A stretch of 64,000 nt of DNA, taken from contig JARHVA010001174.1 of NCBI GenBank assembly GCA_037957365.1, positions 928,501 through 992,500 of the forward strand. The letters are read 5' to 3'. Source of the DNA: Torreya grandis (Eukaryota > Streptophyta > Pinopsida > Cupressales > Taxaceae). Below, one piece after another: positions 10,370 through 21,810 of this stretch. Each line of letters starts with the position of its first letter. Position 1 is the first letter of the stretch. The position numbers were made by a program, and so were the translations under genes. The notes beneath the pieces are model-generated. The model was not told the DNA's origin. It did no database searches and saw only the letters and a program-made list of their open reading frames with translations.

Positions 10370-11740
10370 TGGTCATGCAAAGGATTGTTAAATATATTTT
10401 GATTCTAGTGATCACCAGGTTGTGAACCTAATTCTTTTGGAGGATCATCAAATGTAATATTTTGGTCATCAATAAGGTCCTAAATTTTATGCTTTGAGGT
10501 AAAACATTGGTTCGTAGAATGCCTTGGGCCTTGGTGATAGTCATAAAAAGCATTGGACTCATATCCTATGGGTAAGGTCAAATCATATTAACCTCTATAG
10601 GATGAGGGACAGATATGGGGTGACACTCCACAAGCTTATAAATTAACGAAGCTATAGACTCAAGTAAACATGTAAATTATCTCCTTGGTGTATTGGATAA
10701 GACAAATTGATTAGGTTGTTTTGACACCATATTAACCATGGTAATTATTTATTTTTGAGGTTTTGTGGGATTTACCTTATAACTTGGTTTGATAGTTAAC
10801 TTGGTATTTGTTATAGTCAATTTTTTTAATACATACTTAAGTTTGTTCAATGAGATAAGTTTCATTTCATGATTTCAAACAATATGGCATAAATCATTGA
10901 AATATTTGAAATTTTTGAAAACAATGGAATCATGAAATGGGGAAATCAAACTTTCTTTAAGATGTATTGAAGCTCTTTATCTACCATTGGATTTGTCAAT
11001 TTTATCCAACATTGTCTTATACCTTAAGACATATTCATTGATAGGTTCATTAGTTCCTTGTTTGATTTTTAAAATTTGGGCATAAGAAACCTTTTCAGTA
11101 ATATTAATAAATAAGTGTACCAAAAATTGATCTGTAAGAAGTTTAAATGCATTTATTATTGGATTGGTAAATCATAGAACCCACTTAGAGCATAGTTCTT
11201 AAGGCTCTTTGAAAATAGTTTATTCAAAAGTTTAGCATTGGAGGCATAATCAAGGCATGCCACATAGGAAGATTGAGTATGCTGTTTAGGATCACCCTTG
11301 CCATCATGAAATGTGATTTTCGGTGAAACAAAATCACTTGGTAAGGGGTGAAAATATATCTTTGCTGCAAGAGGTTTATGTAACACATCTTGTGAATCAA
11401 TAACATAAGATGATTTTATACAATTTTAATCAATATTTTAAACCTTAATTTTCAAGAGATTTATAGTTTGGATAGGAGCTTGCACCTCTTAGTATTTAAG
11501 GTTATAAATTTGGGAAGTTACCAAAGAAAGTGTACCCATAGTTTGAGTAGATATAGTAATTGAAACCCATAATTGGGTAGAAGTATTTATGTTTCCCATG
11601 TAAGATGTAGTAATAGGAACATTTATTTTGGGGAAAAATGGTGAGAATGTATATCCCTTGCCTCCATTATAAGTATGAAATGGTGATGTTACCAAGGTTA
11701 GGGTTGTTGGTATATGAGGATGGCCCATAGCTCTAATAAC
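10370..11740 (-). pseudogene. Gag remnant of the minus-strand gypsy element
   Basis: Read on the minus strand, an upstream stretch (about 11489-11728) is followed by a gag core at 11156-11386. The core contains ITFHDGKGDPKQH, a CLDYASNAKLLNKLF stretch and SLKNYALSGFYDLP, which is the retrotransposon gag fold signature of plant gypsy elements (FxGxGDPxxH ... ALxWFxxLP). A further gag part reading EPINEYVLRYKTMLDKID follows near 10.99-11.10 kb. A degraded YDYHQGPRHSTNQCF segment near 10470-10570 resembles the Cys/His-rich YCxxHxxxGHxTxxC region of this gag type. Several stops interrupt it. The nested copia begins just past the Cys/His-like segment, separating this gag from its protease at 4.03-4.43 kb. 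Confidence 0.75.
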
Positions 11741-12207
11741 ATGATCAATAGATGGACTTGTTTTTTCATTTACACTTTTTTATTTTTAGTTTCTAATATG
11801 GTTCTTAGGATCTCATCAAGATCTTCAAGGTTTTTCTAGATATGATGTCAAAATATAGCAAGATCTTGTACTTGCTCTTGGTCTATTTTCTCATTTTTGT
11901 AATTTTCATTAGATGCATCATTTTCATGCTTTGAATAAGTTTCTATGATAACTTATTCAGTATGCATTTCAATTTCATTAGTACCATCTTCATTAGGTAT
12001 AGGACTGGTTACTTCATTGGTTTGAGCTAGTTTAGGTGGAGAATGAGGAGCTCTAGGTGTTTGATAGAAACACCAACTAATCTATGGCTACTCCTAGGTT
12101 ACTTACAAATTGTAGGACAAATCTAAAAAATACAACAATGTAAAACCTCAAAAGGATGAATAACCTAGGGTAAGTTAGGGTTTACATAAAGATATGGGTT
12201 CACCAAA

Positions 12208-13531
12208 TGTTTAACCCTAAATTGAGATGGGTCAATATTATATAGGGTTAAGAATATATAAATAAATAAGTGTATGGGTGATAAATAGATCTATAACAAA
12301 CTAATTATTTTACAAACTCATATAAATAATGTCATGAATTTAAATGCCAAGATATGCTAAAAATAGAAATTAAAAATATTGATTGATATTTAAATGAATT
12401 AAAAATAAGAGACATTATTATCTTTTACTATGCATGTGTATATATAACATGGAATAGGCTAGAAGCATAATGGATATAGATTCTAGATCAATCATTATAT
12501 TCTAGAAATTTACACTCGATAGTTTAGATGCTTGTGTCAGATCTGAATAGTTGTGTCAATGTTACTCTCTAAATTGGATGAAGGTATATAGTATATATTA
12601 TCGACTAGATCTAAGTGTGACCACAAAGAACCTTTTGGGTTTTTTGTCTCCTTTTCTCAAGTATTTTTAGATCTCGTGCACAGGGCAAATGATCAAACCA
12701 TAACCTTTTCACCCTTGGAGTGACTTTGAAAAATGGGCTAGTGAGCACACAATGTCGAGTTACCCCAAGGTCACCTCTATTAATGAGTGTTTCCTACATA
12801 TTCAATACCCTGAAGAGGGCCTCAGACTTATGTAGTTCTCCCCTACATGTTGGCTTGTGCATGTATCAAGATGCAACATGTGATAAGAAAGTACATAGAG
12901 TGACCTAGATTGTAACTTGGAAAATATGGATTATGGAATACTCATTTAGTACTTCAAACCTGTAGATGGGATATCCCTATGATTGATATTAAAATAGGAA
13001 AGAATAAGGAATCTTTGCTCACTTGAATGCTTGATTGAGTGCTTTGGTAAGTTGCATTGTGAGTTTTTAGGTCTGTTCTAGGTGAGGAATGAATGAGGGT
13101 TGATTGATATATATATATATATATCCATTTTAGAAATATCTCACATAAAATTACTTAGGCTAACCATAAGGATAAATTTCATTTACAAATTGTATGACTT
13201 TAAGGCACTAGACATTTAGTTTGGCATAAGATACTAGCATTGATGTAGGCATCCAACTAGGACATAAGTGTATAAGAAGTTAGAAAATAGGTACATGTCC
13301 AAAAATTGTAGAGGAAGATAATAATTAGGTTTATATAATTTTGAGCAATACATAAATCTTGGTCATCAGAATAACATATGGTCGAAATAAGAGATAAGTA
13401 ATAGGCACAAGAGATAGCAGATGTAGCCTTTTAGTAACATGAATTTATTAAAACTAAAGGGTATAGCCATGAGAAGTAATTTCCAAGTGTACAAGACCAA
13501 GATGCTATATAATTAAACATTAGTGTCTATA
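12208..13531 (-). repeat. 5' LTR of the minus-strand gag-protease gypsy element
   Basis: A 1324-bp partner of 296-1625, running TGTTTAACCC to TCTATA; the terminal CA has decayed to TA. In element orientation this is the 5' LTR, and the primer site should lie just below 12208. The minus-strand sequence there begins TTTGGTGAACCC, which I cannot assign to a tRNA with confidence. Confidence 0.85.
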
Positions 13532-14166
13532 ATTTCATCTTTCCCTGTAATATAATATTCAATATACTCACTTGTTGATTATAACCATATAGGAAAAAGT
13601 ATTCGTAAGGAAAATCTGTCAGAGCTCTATAAATCATCAATATCACTAGAAACCATATAGGTAATTTAAGAGGAATAACATCATTGAAGATATTTTTATC
13701 CCATCCATTGAGAGTGTCCTTACCCTTACACAAAGGTGTTAGATGGATAATTGATAGATCAAAGAGAATCTTATTAGATAGAATAATTTGTCATACAACT
13801 CTTTGTTACGACATGGTATAGAATGATATGGTATTACTAAAATGCACCAAGGTATATGAATGATCTTGTGACTTTGAAAAAATATTAGGTGACACAAATG
13901 TATTATAACTCTGGTGTTAAAGTATGATCTGTAATTAAAATCATGGATTAGTTTTGGTGACCTTGAATTTTTTTCTAAAATGTGTACTTATTGAGTTCCA
14001 ATGTTCATTCCCAATTCTAGGGTTAGTAAAATTATCTCACAGACTTTAAATCTCATCTATCAATTTTACATACATAGGATAATATCACTTATTAAATAAT
14101 TACAAGTCCAAATGAGGACCTAACTCTAATTCAAATAGAAAGGTTATATTTATGTCAAGCATAAAT
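13532..14166. repeat. Duplicated backbone segment D1, part 2
   Basis: Non-coding DNA aligning with 29462-30141, for example the nearly shared words around gctctataaatcatca and ctatcaattt. It starts with the TSD ATTTC of the gypsy element and ends with the TSD TAAAT (14162-14166) of the copia that follows. Confidence 0.85.
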
Positions 14167-15093
14167 TGTTGAAAATATTGTCATTGATGTCAAAGGTCTA
14201 GAATTATTGGTGATAAAGGCCCCATTGTATTTATTTAATATCAATGAATATATTTTTGGTTGCATATAAGTCAAAAGAGGGCCCATGGAGAAGTCAAAGA
14301 GTCACAGGGTAAAAGATGAAAGAGGAATGGGACATATTTTCTCATGAAGAGTCATCTTGAGGAATTCCAAGAGTCACCATGTGAAGACAAAAGATGGCAT
14401 GACACATTTTTCTATGAAGGGACACTTTGAGAAATATGAAAAGTCACCAAGATAAAGACAAAAGAGGAAAGGACACTTTTGCTCATGAAAGGTCACCATA
14501 TGAATTTTCAAATGCAAGGATATGAAGGGTCATGCAAGTTTGGTGCCATTTTCTATGAGGATTGAAGGGTCACAAAGAGTTAATGCCAAAAGTTATTTAA
14601 AAAGCTATAAATAAAGGCTTGAAAATCCATTTGTAATATTCAAGAGAGTGCATGGTTTGTATTTGTTTTTGAAGAGAGAAAAGTAGGAGATATTGTAGAG
14701 TTATATCATTTGTTGAGTAAGCAACATTGAGAGATAGTTGTGTTTTATACATAAGAGGGGTTGGTGCTCTTGTGGGTTGGTGATCACAAATAGTTATTGT
14801 GTTGGTGCTCGACAAAGGGGTTGGTGCTTCTGTAAGTTGGTGTTTGTAAAATTTGTATTTTGAGTTGGTGCTCATTCATATACTTAAGATTATTCTCCAT
14901 TGTTTTTCTCACTTTGGGTTTCCACATAAAAATTTGGTCTCTCTCTCTCTCTCTCTTGTGTGGCGCATATTATTGTTTCAATTTTATTGCATATCTTGAA
15001 TGTGTGATTAAGTGGTTAAAGAAAAAAATTAGATTAAGTAAAAGATATATAATATACTAATTCACCCCCCCTCAATATATTTCATGTTTAACA
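14167..15093 (+). repeat. 5' LTR of the SIRE-like copia
   Basis: A 927-bp LTR from TGTTGAAAATATTG to TTTAACA. It contains a TATAAATA box at 14606-14613, a downstream cluster of GGTTGGTGCTC-type minisatellite units (about 14754-14870) and a short (CT)n tract at 14938-14956. It is shorter than the 3' LTR because it lacks one minisatellite unit and most of the CT tract. Confidence 0.92.
14606..14613 (+). promoter_or_regulatory. Putative LTR TATA box (SIRE-like copia, 5' LTR)
   Basis: TATAAATA, conserved in the 3' LTR at 21233-21240 and followed by the same aaggcttga sequence. Its position inside the LTR fits the U3 promoter. Confidence 0.55.
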
Positions 15094-15107
15094 ATTAGTA
15101 GTAGAGC
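15094..15107 (+). other. Degraded initiator-tRNA-Met primer site
   Basis: ATTAGTAGTAGAGC directly follows the LTR. It matches the plant copia primer site TTGGTATCAGAGC with a few substitutions. Confidence 0.7.
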
Positions 15108-15158
15108 AGGTTCCTTTTGAAAAAGTTTTACATCTTGGAGGTAGATCGGGAAAGCACG

Positions 15159-17070
15159 ATGGCTGGATCACATGAAGAATTTTATACAAATAAGGCACCT
15201 TTGTTTGATGAAATGAATTATGTTTTGTGGAACATAAGGATGAAGACTTACTTTATGGCCTTTAGATTCAACATTTAGAAAGCAATGGTGGAGGAATATG
15301 AAGAGCCTCAGACACTTGTAAGTACTTCGGTAGAAAATAAGGCAAGTGAAAATAATGCTAAAGCTTTAAATATTATTTTATGTGGTTTATGTGAATCAGA
15401 ATTTGTTAAAGTTATGCAATGTAAATCTGCTCATGAAACTTGGGTAAAACTTGAGAATATTTACAAAGGTGATGGAAAGGTTCAACAAGCTAAGCTTCAT
15501 ACTTTCAAAAGACAGTTTGAGAGTTTGAAGATGGAAGAGGAAGAAAATATAGCAGGTTATCTTTTACAGGTTGATCAAATAGTTAATCAGATTCAAGGTC
15601 TTAGAGAAAAGTTAGAAGAATCAATTATGGTTCAAAAAGTTTTGAGATAGCTACCATTGAGATATGATGCAAAAGTTTCATCTATTAAATGAATGAATAA
15701 TTTATCCAAGCTAAATATGGATGAGATACATGGTATTCTCACAACATATGAGATGTGGACCGAATAAGAGAAACCCTCAAAGAGAGAAGCTACTTTTAAG
15801 ACATCAAATAAAGAGAAAGATAAGATTCAAGATTCAAGTGATAGTTATAACAATGATGAAGATGACAATAGAGATCTATTCATTTGCAAGTCGCAATAGG
15901 GCACAAGTAATAATAAAAGAAAATTATATTTCAAATGTTTTAATTATGAAAAGATTGGACATTTGGTAGCTAAGTGGCTAGATAAGGGTAATGGTGACAA
16001 TGAAGAAAGAAATTCTACATACAAGAAGAATTTCAAAGGAAAATTCAAGAAGGGATTTAAGAAGAAGAGTTTGTATTCTAAATATCCTAGCTCAGCCAAA
16101 GATAGCAGAGTCAGTGATTCAGAAGAAGAGATTCTATTCATGGCCATACATAAAGATGCCTCTGCAAGCAAAAGTATAGATGATCAAGATTAAGAACAAG
16201 ATGAATCCAAAGTGAATCTAGAAGGAGAAATCATTTTTGCCTTAGAAGATTTAAAATCTCTTGAAAAGAAGAATTGAAGATTAAAGCTCCAGATTGAGAA
16301 AAATGAAAAGGAGTCAAAGAAAATAATTAAAGATCTACAAGCATAATTTGAAGAAGCCAAAAAGAATGAAGAAGATTTAATGACACAGTTGAAAATAGTA
16401 AGTAAAGAATGTGAAAGGTATGTTAATGAAATTGTTTCTTTAAAAGTAGATCTTGAAAAAACAAATAAAGCAATCAATGATAGAGTAGTCAATGATTCAA
16501 AATTTGAGAATAACACTAATATGTTGAATAAGATATTAGAAAATCAAAGATTAATGTCAGATAAGACAAGTATTGGATTTGAAAAAGAAAAAGGGGAGGT
16601 CACTACTTTCACAAACAAGCAAAAAAGAAAGAGCTATGCTGAAGCTCTTACAAAAGAAGAAATGAAAAGGGAAGAAGTTAAGAATCCAGAGGACATCTCA
16701 AATAAAGAAGGCTGGAGGGAACATAGCTACAAAAGGCAATCAGGTTAGAGATACATAAATAGGTCCTATTTTTATGGTTACTATTTTTATTGTAATAAAT
16801 ATGGTCATAAGAAAATAGAATGTCAAAAAAGGGCTAACAATTTTAAAAATAAGAAGAAAAATCATGTAGAGTCAAGTAGAAGCCACAACTCTTTTGTTCC
16901 TCTATCAGGCTTTAATGAAGAGGCCATAATATGTTATAAGTGTAAAAACTTAGAACACATATCCTAATACTGTAGAAGTGTGTTCGAGTCAGTCAGGAAG
17001 ACTAAAGTTTCAAGGCTCCATTCATCAAGAAGAAAGTTTAGACAAGTTCATGGCAAAAAAAATAACCTGA
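15159..17070 (+). pseudogene. Gag remnant of the SIRE-like copia
   Basis: A frame starting at ATG 15159 and continuing to about 17060 with several stops (for example 15648). It contains a UBN2-type gag core (about 15280-15650), a lysine-rich stretch and a long acidic/basic region predicted as coiled coil (about 16200-16500). Three zinc-knuckle-like segments are present near 15933-15975, 16784-16830 and 16930-16975; at least the first two have lost cysteines and the third has a stop inside. Multiple knuckles and a coiled coil are typical of SIRE/Maximus gag, as recalled from the family. Confidence 0.7.
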
Positions 17071-17077
17071 AAAATCT

Positions 17078-20000
17078 ATGTTGGTACAGATAACTTTGCA
17101 TGCAAGAAATGAAAAAAAGCCATGGTTCATTGAAATTGGATGTTTAAGTCACATGATAGGAGACAAAATCAAGTTTATAACCTTGAATAAGATCAATGGT
17201 GGCACAGTGAAATTTGGAGATAATACTACAACTAGAATTATTAAAAGATGTACACTAAGTTTGGATAATGGTAGAACTAAAACTAATTTTTTTGTGTGTA
17301 GAAGGTCTTAAGAATAATATTTTTAGTGTAATTTAAATGTGTGATCAGGTGCATAAACTAAAGTTTTATGCAGAAGGTTGTGAAATTAAGAGAAAAGATT
17401 CAGATGTGTTGATTATAGATGCTCAGAGAATAGGCGATAATATATATATGTTATCAGACATCAAAGGTCAAAGACGTTGTTTGAGTTAGATTGAAGAAAG
17501 TTAGCTATGGCACAGGAGAATGGGTCACATAAATTTTAAATATTCTTGTCAACATAAAAAAAGCAAGCAATTAGAAATCTTTCAACAATTACAAAGCCAT
17601 CCAAAATGCTTTGTGAACCTTGTTAACATGGGAAGCAGGCTAGAAGGTGATTCAAAACAAAAGAGTACTTGACCACTCAGATTCTAGAGCTTGTTCAAAC
17701 TGATCTATGTGGACCTATGATAACTCAAAGTACTCAAGGTGAGAAATATTTCATGTTGCTTATTGATGATTTTTCACGTATGACTTGGGTAATATCTTTA
17801 AAGAAAAAATTAGAAGCTTTTAGACATTTCAAAGCATTCAGAGCATTAGTTGAGAATGAAACCAATTTTAATATTAAGTGTCTAAAATCAGATCAAGTAG
17901 GAGAATTCATGTCATATTAGTTTATTGAGTTTTATGAAGACCATGGAATAAAGAGACATTATTCAGTAGCTAGAACTCCACAACAAAATGGAGTAATTGA
18001 GTAGATAAATAGAAAAGTTCAGGAGATGGTGAGGACAATGTTAAATGAATCCAAGATACTAGATAAATATTGTAGATAGGTAGTTTCCATAATAATACAT
18101 ATTCATAATAGATAATTATTGAGAGTTGATAAAACTCTTTATGAGCTATGGAAAGACAAACTAGCAATAGTTGATTATTTTAGAGTTTTCAGTAGTAGAT
18201 GCTTCATAAAGAGAACTGACGAAAAACTTGGTAAGTTTGAATCTAGAGTAGATGAAAGTATATTTCTTGGTTATTCTTGAGAAAGTAAAGCTTATAAATG
18301 TTATAACAAAAGAACCAAGAAAATTGTTGAAAGCGCAAGTGTCAAGATAGAAGAAGATGGAACACAAAGAATCAGTGATCCAGTAGACATTTCTAAAATC
18401 ATTGAAGAGGAAGATTTTGAAGAATCAGATGAAGATGAGAAAAAGGACACCAAAACTCCATCTAAATATGTTCAAAGAAGTCATAATGAAAGTGACATCA
18501 TTGGGGACATAAATGAAGGAATTCACATCAGAATAATGATGGTAAGTGAATCTGAGCAAGTTAATTTCTCTTTGTTATCTAAAATTTAGCCTAGAACTTT
18601 TTTAGAAGCTAGACTTGATAAGAATTGGATTAAGGCAATGGATGAAGAATTAAATTAGATAGAAAAGAATGATACTTGGGAATTAGTGCCTAGACCAAAG
18701 ATCACAATGTGATAGGAACAAAATGGGTTTATAGAAATAAGTTGAATGAAAATGGAGAAGTGACTAGGAATAAATCAAGATTAGTATGTAAAGGATATGC
18801 TCAAATTGAGGGAATAGATTTTGAAAAAACTTTTGCACTAGTGGCAAGGTTAGAGGCTATTAGAATGTTTCTTGCATATGCAGTATTTAAAAATTTCAAT
18901 GTTTCAGATGGATGTCAAATCTACCTTCCTAAATGGGAATCTAGAAGAAGAGGTCTACATTGAGCAGCCTAAGGGATTTATTCTCTCAAATATTAGTAGC
19001 CATGTATGCAGATTGAAGAAAGCACTATATGGATTGAAACAAGCTCCCAAAGCTTGGTATGTAAGACTTGATAAGTACCTGTAGGATCAAGGTTTCAAGA
19101 GAGGATTTGTTGATAGTAATCTTTACATCAAAATAGAAGGTGAGCATCAATTGATTGTTGTGGTATATGTTGATGACATCATTTTTGGAGGAAATATTAA
19201 AAAGATGACAAAAGAATTTTGTAATAATATGCAAAAAGAATTTGAGATGTCTATGCTTGGATAATTGTCATTTTTCTTAGGATTGCAAATATTTTAGTCA
19301 GATAAAGGAATTTTCATATCTCAAAATAAATATGCCCAGGAAATGTTGAAGAAATTTGGTTTTGAGGATTGTGCACCAGTTGGCACACCAATGTGTACAG
19401 GAAATAGGTGAGCAAGGATGAAGATTCACTTGTTATAGATCAATATTTATATAGATATATGATTAGTAATCTTTTATATTTGACAACATCAAGGACAAAC
19501 ATCATACATGTAATAGGTATGGTTGCAAGATATCAGTCATCTCCAGAAGATAGTCATGTTTAGTTGGTGAAGAGAATATTTAGATATATCAAGGAGACAT
19601 TGGATTATGGATTGTGGTATCCCATAGGTAGAGATTTCACTTTGGTTGCTTATACAAATTTAGATTGGGGAGGGTGCTTGGATGACAAAAAGAGTACAAG
19701 TGGAGGAGATTTCTTCCTTGGTGATAGCTTAGTATCATGGCTGAGAAAGAAGCAAAATTTAGTATCACTTTCTATAGTTGAAGCAGAATATATTGTAGCA
19801 GTATTATGTTGTACTCTAGTGCTTTGGATGAAGCAAACTTTGGAAGATATCAAGGTAAAGTATGATGAACATATTTCTATTTTTTGTGATAAATTAAGTG
19901 CTATTAATATTTTGAAGAATCTAGTGATGCATTCAAGAACAAAACATATTACCATTAGATATCACTTCTTGAGAGAACATGTTGCAGATCAATAGGTTAA

Positions 20001-20120
20001 GATGGAGTATATTGGTACTATAAAGCATATTGCATATATTTTCACAAAGGCACTACCAAAAGACACATTTGAGTATCTATGGGAGAAGTTGGGAGTAATT
20101 TATTTTACTTATTTCCATTG
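17078..20120 (+). pseudogene. Pol remnant (protease, integrase, RT, RNase H) of the SIRE-like copia
   Basis: Protease at about 17110-17320: the active-site segment reads FIEIGC where the family has DSGC, so the catalytic Asp is lost. Integrase at about 17500-18070: TDLCGP, then SDQVGEF (normally SDxGGEF), then PQQNGVIE for the D-D-E residues. RT at about 18590-19400 spans two frames, with [22 protein letters not shown] and an intact YVDD at 19166. RNase H at about 19560-20120 shows KKSTSG, VEAEYIV and SRTKHI. Frame changes occur before the protease, inside RT and before RNase H, and many in-frame stops are present. Non-functional. Confidence 0.85.
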
Positions 20121-20635
20121 AGGTTCAACATCAGTTGAAGGGGAGATAAGTGTTAGCTCCAAATAGAGCTTAGCATCATGTCTAAGCAAGAAGCAAAATT
20201 TAGTATTACTTTCTATAGTTGAAGCAGAATATATTGTAGCAGTATTATGTTGTACTCAAGTGCTTTGGATGAAGCAAATTTTGGAAGATATCAAGGTAAA
20301 GTATGATGAACCTATTTATATTTTTTGTGGTAACTTAAGTGTTATTAATATTTTGTGATAACTTAAGTGTTATTAATATTTTAAAGAATCCGGTGATGCA
20401 TTCAAGAACAAAACATATTACCATTAGATATCACTTCTTGAGAGAACATGTTGCAGATCAATAGGTTAAGATGGAGTATATCGGTACTATAAAGCACATT
20501 GCAAATATTTTCACAAAGGCACTACTAAAAGACACATTTGAGTATCTATGGGAGAAGTTGGGAGTAATTTATTTTACTTCTTGCCATTGAGGTTCAACAT
20601 CAGTTGAGGGGGAGCTAAGTGTTAGCTCCAGATAG
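19726..20635 (+). repeat. Tandem duplication of the pol 3' end and 3' UTR
   Basis: The RNase H C-terminal part and the following untranslated stretch (about 19726-20165) are repeated at about 20166-20635. Both units end in gaggttcaacatcagttga plus a gggga(t/g)..taagtgttagctcc tail. The second unit also carries a small inner duplication of about 27 bp at 20328-20382. The second copy is not open. Confidence 0.85.
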
Positions 20636-20781
20636 GCCCTTTTCCATTGATGTCAAAGGGGGATAATAATAGGCATAGGTATAATTGATATAGTAATGGG
20701 GAGTTATTGTATGTTTTTTAGATGATAGTATGTGCAAGTTTTAGGATGTGGTATTTTAAGTTTGAGGTTGTCATCAATGAC

Positions 20782-20793
20782 AAAGGGGGAGAT
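20782..20793 (+). other. Polypurine tract of the SIRE-like copia
   Basis: AAAGGGGGAGAT directly before the 3' LTR, preceded by tcatcaatgac. The LARD-like element at 39.8-58.6 kb has the same context on the other strand. Confidence 0.85.
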
Positions 20794-21607
20794 TGTTGGA
20801 AATATTGTCATTAATGTCAAAGGTCTAGCATTATTGGTGATAAAGGCCCCATTGTATTTATTTAATATTAATGAATATATTTTTATTTGCATAGAAGTCA
20901 AAGGAGGGCCCATGGAGAAGTCAAAGAGTCATGGGGTAAAAGACGAAAGAGGAATGGGATGCATTTTCTCATAAAGAGTCATCTTGAGGAATTCTAAGAG
21001 TCACCATGTGAAGACAAAAGAGGGTATGTCATATTTTTCCATGAAGGGACACTTTGAGGAATACAAAAATTCACCAAGATAAATACAAAAGAGGAAATGA
21101 CACTTTTTCTCATAAAGGGTCACCATATGACTTTTCAAATGCAAGGATATGAAGGGTCATGCAAGGTTGGCACCATTTTCCATGAGGATTGAAGGGTCAA
21201 AAAGGGTGAATGATAGAATTCATTTGGAAAGCTATAAATAAAGGCTTGAGAAGCCATTTAGAATATGAAAGAGAGTTCATGGTTTGTATTTGTTTTCAAA
21301 GAGAGAAAATAAGGAGATATTGTAGAGTTCTATCATTTGTTGAGTAAGCAATATTGAGAGATAGTTCTATTTTATACACAAGAGGGGTTGGTGCTCCTGT
21401 GGGTTGGTACTCACAAATCTTTACAAGGGGTTAGTGCTCCTGTGGGTTGGTGCTCAAAAATAGTTGCTATGTTGGTGCTTGGCAAAGGGGTTGGTGCTCC
21501 TGCAAGTTGGTGTTTATGAACTTTGTATTTTGAGTTGGTGCTCATTCATATACTTGAGATTGTTCTCCATGGTTTTTCCCACTTTGGGTTTTCACGTAAA
21601 AATCTGG

Positions 21608-21674
<67 letters not shown>

Positions 21675-21810
21675 TGGTGCATGTTATAGGTTCAACTTTA
21701 TTGCATATCTTGAATGTGTGATTAAGTGGTTAAAGAAAAGAAAATAGATTAAGTAAAAGATATATAATATACAGATTCACCCCTCCTCTCAATATATTTC
21801 ATGCTTAACA
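20794..21810 (+). repeat. 3' LTR of the SIRE-like copia
   Basis: A 1017-bp LTR, TGTTGGAAATATTG to CTTAACA, with a TATAAATA box at 21233-21240. It has an additional GGTTAGTGCTCCTGTGG-type unit (about 21421-21463) and a 64-bp CT tract (21608-21671) compared with the 5' LTR. Confidence 0.92.
21608..21671 (+). repeat. (CT)n microsatellite in the 3' LTR
   Basis: About 64 bp of CT with one TT interruption; the same site in the 5' LTR is only 19 bp. Leucine/serine-rich frames across it are artefacts. Confidence 0.95.

Larger units (their letters stand above)
296..13531 (-). mobile_element. Non-autonomous gypsy-type LTR element (gag-protease only), host of a nested copia
   Basis: Two direct repeats of about 1.33 kb (296-1625 and 12208-13531) begin TGTTTAACCC and end TCTACA/TCTATA. 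The flanks are ATTTT (291-295) and ATTTC (13532-13536), a 5-bp TSD with one transition. The D2 copy at 29462-29466 has a single ATTTC in unbroken flanking sequence and so shows the empty site. The coding remnants (gag, protease) and the polypurine tract read on the minus strand. Without the nested copia the element is about 7.5 kb, with about 4.85 kb internal. I could not recognise RT, RNase H or integrase in any of it. The closest known gag/protease type is the plant Tat/Athila/Ogre branch of Ty3/gypsy. Confidence 0.85.
14167..21810 (+). mobile_element. SIRE/Maximus-like Ty1/copia retrotransposon
   Basis: A full-length copia of 7644 bp with LTRs at 14167-15093 and 20794-21810. The TSD is TAAAT (14162-14166) and TAAAC (21811-21815), differing by one transition. 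The empty site with a single TAAAC is preserved in D2 at 30137-30141. Long LTRs, a gag with a coiled-coil segment and several zinc knuckles, and the PPT context suggest the SIRE/Maximus lineage. The coding region is more decayed than that of the TNT1-like copia, with stops and several frame changes, so it is probably older. Confidence 0.92.

Noticed and set aside
12187..12207. Primer site for the minus-strand gypsy element (TTTGGTGAACCC on the minus strand)
   Set aside because: Position is right, but I cannot match it to a specific tRNA 3' end without a search.
21464..21747. Leu/Ser-rich small ORFs
   Set aside because: They run through the CT microsatellite inside the 3' LTR of the SIRE-like copia.
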